Assembly (NCBI GenBank): GCA_002424705.1
Contig: DIKW01000062.1
Span: forward strand, 3,754-42,970
Direction: 5' to 3'
Length of the DNA stretch: 39,217 nt
Source of the DNA: Geobacter sp. UBA5608
GTDB taxonomy: Bacteria; Desulfobacterota; Desulfuromonadia; Geobacterales; Pseudopelobacteraceae
This document shows, piece after piece, positions 16,173 through 22,147 of the stretch. Made by a program: the position numbers and the translations under genes. The notes below the pieces were generated by a model. That model ran no database searches and was not told where the DNA came from. It was given only the letters and a program-made list of their open reading frames with translations. Each line of letters starts with the position of its first letter. Position 1 is the first letter of the stretch.

Positions 16173-17519
16173 ATGGCCGGCCTGGTAATTGAAAGCGTGG
16201 CACCCGGATCAGCGGCGCAGCGGGCCGGTCTTATGCCAGGCGAGCGCCTGCTGGCCATCGACGGCCAGCGGTTGCGGGACCTGATCGACTACTCCTGGCT
16301 GGTCAGCCACGAAGAGGCTGAACTGACCGTTGCCGATCAGGGCGGTCTGCAACGGCTCGTCTGGCTTGAGCCTGAACCGGGAGAACCTCTGGGCCTGACC
16401 TTTGCCGCGCCTGAGCCGAAGCGCTGCGGCAACAACTGCGTCTTCTGCTTCGTACATCAGCTTCCCAAAGGGCTGCGACGTCCGCTATACGTCAAGGACG
16501 AGGACTACCGGCTCTCCTTCCTGCAGGGCACCTACGTCACCCTGACCAATCTGAAAGAGTCCGAGCTGCGCCGGATCATACAGCAACGCCTGTCACCGCT
16601 CTACATCTCGGTGCACGCCACCGAACCGGCATTACGGGAACGGCTGCTGGGCAGAAGCGGCATCCCGCCGATCCTGGAGCAGTTGACCCGGCTGGCTGCC
16701 GGTCGGATCCAGATGCACACCCAGGTGGTACTCTGTCCCGGCCTCAATGACGCTGACGCCTTGGAGCAGACTGTAAGCGACCTGGCCGCCCTCTACCCGG
16801 CGGTGCAATCCCTGGCCGTGGTGCCGGTGGGACTGACCAGCCATCGCCAACGCCTGCCACAGCTGATGGCGGTGGACAGCGCCTATGCGGCAGCGTTTCT
16901 CACGGCATGGCTGCCACGGATGCGGGCCCTCAACAAGCGCTTGCGGACACCGTTCCTGCAACTGGCCGACGAATTCTTCCTCAAGGCCGGCCACCCCTTC
17001 CCGCCCCTTACGGAATACGGCGATCTGCCGCAGTGGGAGAATGGCGTCGGCATGGTACCCTGGTTCCAGCACCAGGCAACAGCGGTCATCAAACGAGCCA
17101 AACCGCTGCACCGTCCCCTGCGGGCAACCGTGGTCACCGGTCGTTCGGCGGCCGGGTTTGTGAACGACTTTATCGAATCGCTTGCGGCAGCAACCGGAGC
17201 AGATCTGACGGTTCACGCCATCCCGAACCTGCTGTTCGGCGAAAGCGTCACGGTAACCGGCCTGATCAGCGGCAAAGACATCATCGCCGCCCTCAAAGAC
17301 CAGGAGCTGGGAGAGTTGGTGCTGGTGCCGGGAGTGATGCTGAAGGAAGGCGAAGGTTGTTTTCTGGATAACCTGACCCCGGCCGATGTCGGCCAGGCGC
17401 TGGGCCGGCCGGTGATCAGTTTCGATGCTACGCCAGCAGATCTCTACACCACCCTGCGACGCTATGCAGCCCGCAGGATCACTGCAACCAACCAGACCAC
17501 CCGGAGGAGGAAACCATGA
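16173..17519 (+). CDS. DUF512 protein: PDZ plus radical-SAM domain
   Basis: A 448-residue protein of a widespread but uncharacterised family. Residues 1-60 form a PDZ-like domain (ESVAPGSAAQRAGLMPGERLLAIDG). The radical-SAM motif CxxxCxxC follows as Cys85, Cys89 and Cys92 (RCGNNCVFCFVHQLPKGLR), with LYVKDEDYRLSFLQGTYVTLTN nearby. The DUF512 region with GRSAAGFVNDFI and PGVMLKEGEGCFLDNLTP completes it. A cytoplasmic 4Fe-4S/SAM enzyme is expected; the substrate is unknown. It starts 1 nt after the PerM-like gene, and its stop overlaps the next gene (ATGA). Family members are often beside the GTPase der, which is not the case here. Confidence 0.9.
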   Translation: MAGLVIESVAPGSAAQRAGLMPGERLLAIDGQRLRDLIDYSWLVSHEEAELTVADQGGLQRLVWLEPEPGEPLGLTFAAPEPKRCGNNCVFCFVHQLPKGLRRPLYVKDEDYRLSFLQGTYVTLTNLKESELRRIIQQRLSPLYISVHATEPALRERLLGRSGIPPILEQLTRLAAGRIQMHTQVVLCPGLNDADALEQTVSDLAALYPAVQSLAVVPVGLTSHRQRLPQLMAVDSAYAAAFLTAWLPRMRALNKRLRTPFLQLADEFFLKAGHPFPPLTEYGDLPQWENGVGMVPWFQHQATAVIKRAKPLHRPLRATVVTGRSAAGFVNDFIESLAAATGADLTVHAIPNLLFGESVTVTGLISGKDIIAALKDQELGELVLVPGVMLKEGEGCFLDNLTPADVGQALGRPVISFDATPADLYTTLRRYAARRITATNQTTRRRKP

Positions 17520-18016
17520 AGATGCGACTGATGCTGACCGCAGTACTGATATCCCTGACCCTGACGACCCTGGCCGAGGCAGCAAGCTTCGACCTCGGCG
17601 CGCGCTACGGGCGCACCATCCAGGAAAACGGCGGCACCGCCGAGGTGGCTGCACGCTACTTCCCGATCCCGCTGGTCAGTCTGGGGGCCTCGCTGGGCTA
17701 CACCAGCATCGAGTACGATAAAAAATGGTATTACAAAGAATCCGACACCATGGCGCTGGGCGGCTACCTGAACGGACACCTGCCCTTACCGTTTTTCAAG
17801 CCCTACGCCGGCATCGGCGGTATCTACTACGCCAACAACGATACCGATTCAGGCAACCCGGCCGACCAGGGCGACGAGCGCTCAGGCACCATGACCATCC
17901 AGGGCGGAGTCGACATCTCGCTACCGCTGCCGTTTCTCTCGGTCAACGTCGAGGTACGTCAGCTACTGGGCGATGATCAGACCATGATCCTGGGCGGGGT
18001 CTGGTTCCGCTTCTAA
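17516..18016 (+). CDS. Small outer-membrane beta-barrel protein
   Basis: A 166-residue exported protein. A signal peptide (residues 1-22, ending LAEA) is followed by alternating-hydrophobicity strands rich in Gly, Tyr and Phe (FDLGARYGRTI, YFPIPLVSLGASLGYTS, KPYAGIGGIYYAN). The C terminus is WFRF, a terminal-aromatic pattern typical of barrels inserted by the Bam machinery. The size fits an eight-stranded barrel of the OmpA-N/OmpW/YfaZ type. GGAGG precedes the ATG, and the start overlaps the DUF512 stop, so it is translationally coupled to it, an odd pairing of a radical-SAM enzyme and a porin-like protein. No specific family is recognised. Confidence 0.8.
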   Translation: MKMRLMLTAVLISLTLTTLAEAASFDLGARYGRTIQENGGTAEVAARYFPIPLVSLGASLGYTSIEYDKKWYYKESDTMALGGYLNGHLPLPFFKPYAGIGGIYYANNDTDSGNPADQGDERSGTMTIQGGVDISLPLPFLSVNVEVRQLLGDDQTMILGGVWFRF

Positions 18017-18031
18017 AAACGTTGCATGCCA

Positions 18032-18074
18032 CAGCAAAAGGGCCGTGAGAGTATCTCTCACGGCCCTTTTGCTG
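18032..18074. terminator. Bidirectional terminator with perfect 20-bp arms
   Basis: Arms 18032-18051 and 18055-18074 are perfectly complementary around a 3-nt TAT loop. The arms include AAAAGGG on one side and CCCTTTT on the other, so a U tract is built into each strand. It separates the convergent barrel gene (+) and cyclophilin gene (-). Confidence 0.85.
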
Positions 18075-18093
18075 TCTGCCACTCCCTGACGGG

Positions 18094-18609
18094 TTATTCG
18101 ACGATCTTGGCCGAGATGATGGTAATCGGCTCCAACGGCACATCGCCATGACCGGCCTTGTTGCCGGTCTTTACCTGACGGATCTCGTCCACCACCTCCA
18201 TGCCGTCGATCACCTGGCCGAAGACGCAGTAGCCGAAATCCTCCTGACGCTTGCCCTTGTTGTCCAGGAAGGCATTATCAACCGTGTTGATGAAAAACTG
18301 CGAGGTGGCTGAATCAACCAGGGCGGTGCGGGCCATGGCCACCGAGCCGCGCAGGTTTTTCAGTCCGTTCTGGGCCTCGTTCTTGATGGCGAACTTGGTC
18401 TTTTTGGGCTGCATGTCGGCATCCAGACCACCGCCCTGGATCATGAACTCCTTGATCACCCGGTGGAAGATCAGGCCATCGTAGTAGCCGTCCTTGACGT
18501 ACCCGAGGAAATTCTTGACGGTAATCGGCGCCTTTTCCTTATTCAGTTCAAGGGTGATGTTCCCCTTGCTGGTCTCCAGCAGTACCTGCGGCTTATTCTC
18601 GTCTACCAT
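18094..18609 (-). CDS. ppiB: Cytoplasmic peptidyl-prolyl isomerase, cyclophilin type
   Basis: Catalyses cis-trans isomerisation of proline peptide bonds. The 171-residue protein lacks a signal peptide, as in PpiB rather than PpiA. Cyclophilin motifs are FHRVIKEFMIQGG (catalytic Arg), a MARTALVDSATSQFFIN segment equivalent to the substrate-binding MA-x-S-QFFI stretch, and GYCVFGQVIDGMEVVDEI. The ATG at 18609 has GGAGGA 7-8 nt upstream. It stands alone between a terminator and a divergent gene. A possible promoter on the minus strand (TTGTGC, 17 nt, TTATTC) lies in the 135-bp divergent region but is weak. Confidence 0.94.
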   Translation of the reverse strand: MVDENKPQVLLETSKGNITLELNKEKAPITVKNFLGYVKDGYYDGLIFHRVIKEFMIQGGGLDADMQPKKTKFAIKNEAQNGLKNLRGSVAMARTALVDSATSQFFINTVDNAFLDNKGKRQEDFGYCVFGQVIDGMEVVDEIRQVKTGNKAGHGDVPLEPITIISAKIVE

Positions 18610-18708
18610 CTAAGCATTCCTCCTGCGCCGGAAAATCGGCTGATTGTGAATAAAATGAGAATTTTTTATAGCACAATCCACGGCAGTCTGCCACCGGATT
18701 TTGCTGCT

Positions 18709-18738
18709 TTGACATCCAGTTGGGCTTTGGGCTACCCT
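18709..18738 (+). promoter_or_regulatory. Candidate sigma70 promoter abutting the DUF2201 gene
   Basis: A perfect -35 TTGACA (18709-18714) is followed after 18 nt by TACCCT (18733-18738). The expected transcript start falls at about 18745, the A of the best ATG, and no Shine-Dalgarno is visible in front of that ATG. If used, this gives a leaderless mRNA. Confidence 0.4.
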
Positions 18739-18744
18739 GACAGC

Positions 18745-19917
18745 ATGACCAGTCTGGAAAACGCCATCGTCCGCCTGCTGAAGAGCCGCCCCTTTTATGG
18801 CCACCTGCTGCTCAACCTGCGCCGGGAAGCCTTGTACGATCAGACGAAAAACGCCGGCATCACCATTCGTGACGGCATCCCGGTGCTCAGCGTGGCCTGC
18901 GAAGCCTTCAGCTCTCTGCAGCCGCTTCAACAGGAAGCGTTGCTGGAACATCTGCTCAAACATCTGCTGCATCTGCACCCGCTGCGACGGCGTGAGCGCA
19001 ATCCCCATGACTGGGACGTGGCCTGCGACCTGGCCATCAATCCCGGCATTGACAATCTGCCGCCCGGCGCCTTGCAGCCGGCTAACTACCGGATGGAAGC
19101 TGGGCTGGCGGCCGAAGAGTACTACGACCTGATCGTACCGCCCTTCGACTTCGGCAACGCATCCGGCAGCGGAGCCGGTTCGGCAGAGCAGGACAGCCGG
19201 GGTGCATCCGGTGCCGGACAGGGGACGACCATACATCAGGCCGAGACCATCGACAGTCACGAGGCGTGGCAGGAGGCAGACGGCACGCCGTTGAGCCTGG
19301 CGGAAGAGATGGTGCGCAGCCTGGTGCGGGATGCGTTACAGGGCAGCGATGGCCAGACGCCGGCCGATATTCGTGCCGTAATAGACAGCCTGCTGCAGCC
19401 GGCGCCGATCCCCTGGCGGCAGATACTGCGGCAGTTCATCGCCACCGCCGGCCGCACCGGTCGCAGCAGTACCTGGATGCGGGAACACCGACGCTTTGAA
19501 CACAGCACCCCCGGCATCCGCAAGCGCCGCAGGCTGAACCTGCTGGTGGGAATCGACGTCAGCGACTCCACCAATATCGTGGCGCTGCGGGAGGCTTTCG
19601 CCGCCGAACTGATCAACCTGGCCCGGGGTCGCGACTGTCAGCTGACGGTGGTCTACGCCAACAGCCGCATCCAGCGGGTGGAGGCCTTCAGCACCAGCTC
19701 CTTCGTGGCCCAGCGTTACGATGGCGGCGGTTTCACTGACCTGCGGCCGGTGTTCGAGTACGCCAAAACGCTCCATCCCCTGCCGGCAGCGGTGATCTAC
19801 CTGACTGACGGTATTGGCCCGGTGCCGGAGCGGATGGAGTTTCCCACCCTGTGGGTGCTGACACAGGACGGTGAAAAACCAGCCCCATGGGGGGTGGAAC
19901 TCAGGTTAACGGTATAA
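18745..19917 (+). CDS. DUF2201/VWA-like putative metallopeptidase-fold protein
   Basis: A 390-residue protein with the two-part layout of DUF2201 proteins: an N-terminal metallopeptidase-like region and a C-terminal von Willebrand A-like domain. The family's HExxH...H zinc motif is represented by H69-L-L-K-H73 and H78 (KHLLHLHPLR), so the ligands remain but the catalytic Glu position is Leu. WDVACDLAINPGID follows as in the family. A Gly/Ser/Ala-rich linker (~135-165) leads to the VWA part with the MIDAS motif DVSDS at residue 271, GGGFTDLRP and YLTDG. Such genes usually sit beside a MoxR AAA ATPase; none is here. I prefer the ATG at 18745 (MTSLENAIVRLL, as in relatives) over 18655. The 3' end overlaps the convergent glycosylase gene by 17 bp. 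Confidence 0.8.
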   Translation: MTSLENAIVRLLKSRPFYGHLLLNLRREALYDQTKNAGITIRDGIPVLSVACEAFSSLQPLQQEALLEHLLKHLLHLHPLRRRERNPHDWDVACDLAINPGIDNLPPGALQPANYRMEAGLAAEEYYDLIVPPFDFGNASGSGAGSAEQDSRGASGAGQGTTIHQAETIDSHEAWQEADGTPLSLAEEMVRSLVRDALQGSDGQTPADIRAVIDSLLQPAPIPWRQILRQFIATAGRTGRSSTWMREHRRFEHSTPGIRKRRRLNLLVGIDVSDSTNIVALREAFAAELINLARGRDCQLTVVYANSRIQRVEAFSTSSFVAQRYDGGGFTDLRPVFEYAKTLHPLPAAVIYLTDGIGPVPERMEFPTLWVLTQDGEKPAPWGVELRLTV

Positions 19918-20719
19918 GATAGCGGCTGCCCCGTTGTTGCAAAAACCCCTCCCTCACCATTCCCGCCATAATGCGTTGCAGGCGATCAGGCTCAACCTCC
20001 AGTGTCTGCCTGATGGCGGCAACGGTCAGGCCATCGGTGTTCAGCAGCAGACGCAGCAGGGCTCCGCGCACCTGACGGTCCGACCCCTCAAAGCGGCTCT
20101 GGACGCTGTGGTGACGGCTGCGACGGCTGGGGTTGGGAAAACGCCGTTTCAGGTCACTGCCGTAATCCATCAGTGCGTTGTACCAGTCGCGCGGGCGGTC
20201 ATGATCGAGTACCTGCGCCACCAGCGACAGCAGCTCCTTGTCCGGTACGCCGTGACGGTCGCCACAGAACAGGTGCAGCAGCACGGCGCGGATGTTGGTC
20301 TCCAGAAAGATGGTGGGGCGATTGAAGGCAAAGGCGGCGATCGCCCCGGCGGTATACGGGCCGACGCCGGGCAGTTGCTGCAGCAACAGAGGATCGTCGG
20401 GCAGCCTGCCGTCCCACTGCGTAACCACCTGCTGCGCCGCCCGCTGCAGGCTGAGCGCCCGGCGGTTGTAGCCCAGCCCCTGCCAGCCCGCCAGCAGTTC
20501 AGGGATCGGCACCGCTGCCAGGGCCACCGGGCCGGGAAACCGCTCCATAAAAGCGGTATACTTAGGGATCACCCGTTCTACCTGGGTCTGCTGCAACATC
20601 ACCTCGGACACCAGCACCTGCCATGGATCAGCGGCGCGACGCCAGGGCAGATCACGCCCCTGCTCGGCAGCATACGCGTACACCAGCCGCTGAAATCTGG
20701 AAACAACCACTGCCGACAT
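19901..20719 (-). CDS. MutY-like HhH-GPD DNA glycosylase lacking an Fe-S cluster
   Basis: A base-excision repair glycosylase related to MutY (adenine opposite 8-oxoguanine). Using the ATG at 20719 (272 residues), one sees RDLPWR, WQVLVSEVMLQQTQVERV (catalytic-type Glu39), and the helix-hairpin-helix QLPGVGPYTAGAIAAFAF. Where MutY has the catalytic Asp in DGNV, this protein has FLETNIRAV (Glu140). The protein has a single cysteine, so the 4Fe-4S loop of MutY/Nth is absent and is replaced by NPSRRSRHHSVQSRFEGS. The C terminus looks like a winged helix instead of a Nudix-like domain. The start is uncertain: ATGs at 20752 and 20860 are in frame, and none has a clear Shine-Dalgarno. The annotation as an A/G-specific glycosylase is a family guess. 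Confidence 0.82.
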   Translation of the reverse strand: MSAVVVSRFQRLVYAYAAEQGRDLPWRRAADPWQVLVSEVMLQQTQVERVIPKYTAFMERFPGPVALAAVPIPELLAGWQGLGYNRRALSLQRAAQQVVTQWDGRLPDDPLLLQQLPGVGPYTAGAIAAFAFNRPTIFLETNIRAVLLHLFCGDRHGVPDKELLSLVAQVLDHDRPRDWYNALMDYGSDLKRRFPNPSRRSRHHSVQSRFEGSDRQVRGALLRLLLNTDGLTVAAIRQTLEVEPDRLQRIMAGMVREGFLQQRGSRYLIPLT

Positions 20720-20858
20720 CCCCTGGCGGTCATACTGCGCCTTGAGAGCCATCTCATCGGGGGTATCCCGGCCTGCCGGCCAGGGCTCAGCCACCCCCTT
20801 GCGGTCTGCCACCGCTTTCGGGTAAGCTGCAGCAGATCTTTGTGTGTGTGAGGAAGCC

Positions 20859-21266
20859 ATGGATACACCTGTACAAGCGATGACCGCCGATTCGGTCCGG
20901 GAACTGCTGGAAGCCGCCGGCGCCGAGGTGATGGCCCGTTCCGGACGTTCCGAGCATTATAGCGCGCCGCGAGAGTTTTCCTTTGAGGCCAAGGCGATCT
21001 TCCCCAACGGCTTGGCACTGCATATCGTGGCGCGCCAGTTCAACTACCGCGATCCGTGGGAGGCCAGCGGACGAGTCAACGATCTGGTGGATGTGCAACT
21101 GTTTAAAAATGGCCAGTTAACGCCGCTGCCCAAGGGCTTTCCCTTTTTTCAGGGCACTGACGAGGAGACCGGCATTGACGAGCCGACCCTGCGGCAGCTG
21201 ATCAGCTGTGTCCAGACGGTGAACCCCAAACTGTACGAGCTACAACGGATCACCGGCGACCTATGA
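20859..21266 (+). CDS. Hypothetical protein, 135 residues
   Basis: A soluble acidic protein with GAGGAAG 4-5 nt before the ATG. An N-terminal helix (TADSVRELLEAAGAEVMARSG) is followed by a mixed beta segment (FSFEAKAIFPNGLALHIVARQFNY) and a short aromatic region (LPKGFPFFQGTDEETG). One cysteine, no signal peptide, no transmembrane helix. I do not recognise the family. It is divergent from the glycosylase gene, and the two possible starts share a CATG palindrome at 20858-20861. No terminator with a U tract follows; only a small AACGGG-AG-CCCGTT repeat at 21269-21282. Confidence 0.7.
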   Translation: MDTPVQAMTADSVRELLEAAGAEVMARSGRSEHYSAPREFSFEAKAIFPNGLALHIVARQFNYRDPWEASGRVNDLVDVQLFKNGQLTPLPKGFPFFQGTDEETGIDEPTLRQLISCVQTVNPKLYELQRITGDL

Positions 21267-21327
21267 AAAACGGGAGCCCGTTACCGGTGCCCCCGTCCAT
21301 GTGTCTTCGTGTGTAACCGCCTACAGC

Positions 21328-21543
21328 TCAGCGGTGCTTCTGGCTGAAGCCTTTAAAACCAGGACCAGAATCTTGCTGAGCTGGCCGTTTGCGGGGGGGA
21401 GCGGTTAGTTCCCAGACCGCCTTGGAAAGCGATTTCTCCACCGGCAAGAGCATCAAGGCAATCAGAAAGACCAGCAGGAACACGGCGAACACGCCCAGTA
21501 TCATGGCGCCTGAGGCCAGGATAACCTCCACAATAATCGGCAT
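21328..21543 (-). CDS. Small single-pass membrane protein, unknown
   Basis: A 71-residue protein with one long hydrophobic segment (residues ~3-34) and then a basic, proline-containing cytoplasmic tail (PPRKRPAQQ...FKGFSQKHR). A strong GGGGGAGGGG lies before the ATG at 21543, which supports it as a real gene. The positive tail suggests an N-out, C-in topology. It may be an independent unit or the end of the ileS-lspA transcript; the 113 bp between it and lspA contain no clear terminator or promoter. No known family recognised. Confidence 0.6.
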   Translation of the reverse strand: MPIIVEVILASGAMILGVFAVFLLVFLIALMLLPVEKSLSKAVWELTAPPRKRPAQQDSGPGFKGFSQKHR

Positions 21544-21656
21544 GACCCCTCCCCCTGGGCAATCAGCCCCAGTACGGACTTCATGGTTTTTTCACTAAAC
21601 CCATATAGTAACCATAACACAGCATGTGTGTCATTGCCACCACCACTGCATAGCGG

Positions 21657-22145
21657 CTACCCTCTCTGCCGCAGCTGCCTCCGCTCTTCCTGCAGCATAT
21701 CCAGCGCCACCAGGGCCACCCCGACACAGATCAGCGAATCAGCCACGTTGAAGGCCGGCCAATGGTAGCTCTTCCAGTAGACATCCAGGAAATCGATCAC
21801 CTCACCCAACCGCACCCGGTCGATCAGATTACCGATCGCGCCGGAAAAGATCATTGCCAGGGCCGTCTGGAGCAGGCGCTGGTCCTCGCGCAGCTTGCGC
21901 AACGCGACTAGGATCACCACCGCTGCCACCAGGGTGACGGTGATGAAGAAGGGAATCCGCCATGAGGCGTTGGCGAGGAAGCTGAAAGCCGCCCCTTTGT
22001 TGCGCAGATAGGTGATATTGAACAGACCATCCAACACCGGGATCGACTGGTACAGGGTCATGGAGCCATGGATATACAGCTTGCTGGCCTGGTCAGCCAG
22101 CAGCCCCAGTACCACGATCAGACCAAACAGCGACCAACGTCCCAT
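21657..22145 (-). CDS. lspA: Lipoprotein signal peptidase LspA
   Basis: Inner-membrane aspartyl protease that cleaves the signal peptide of diacylglyceryl-prolipoproteins. The 162-residue protein has four hydrophobic segments and the conserved motifs LADQASKL, NKGAAFSF, IGNLIDRVRLGEVIDF and FNVADS. The catalytic aspartates correspond to Asp118 and Asp136. It follows ileS by 2 nt, the classical ileS-lspA pair. The target of globomycin-type antibiotics is this enzyme in other bacteria. Confidence 0.96.
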   Translation of the reverse strand: MGRWSLFGLIVVLGLLADQASKLYIHGSMTLYQSIPVLDGLFNITYLRNKGAAFSFLANASWRIPFFITVTLVAAVVILVALRKLREDQRLLQTALAMIFSGAIGNLIDRVRLGEVIDFLDVYWKSYHWPAFNVADSLICVGVALVALDMLQEERRQLRQRG

Positions 22146-22147
22146 GC

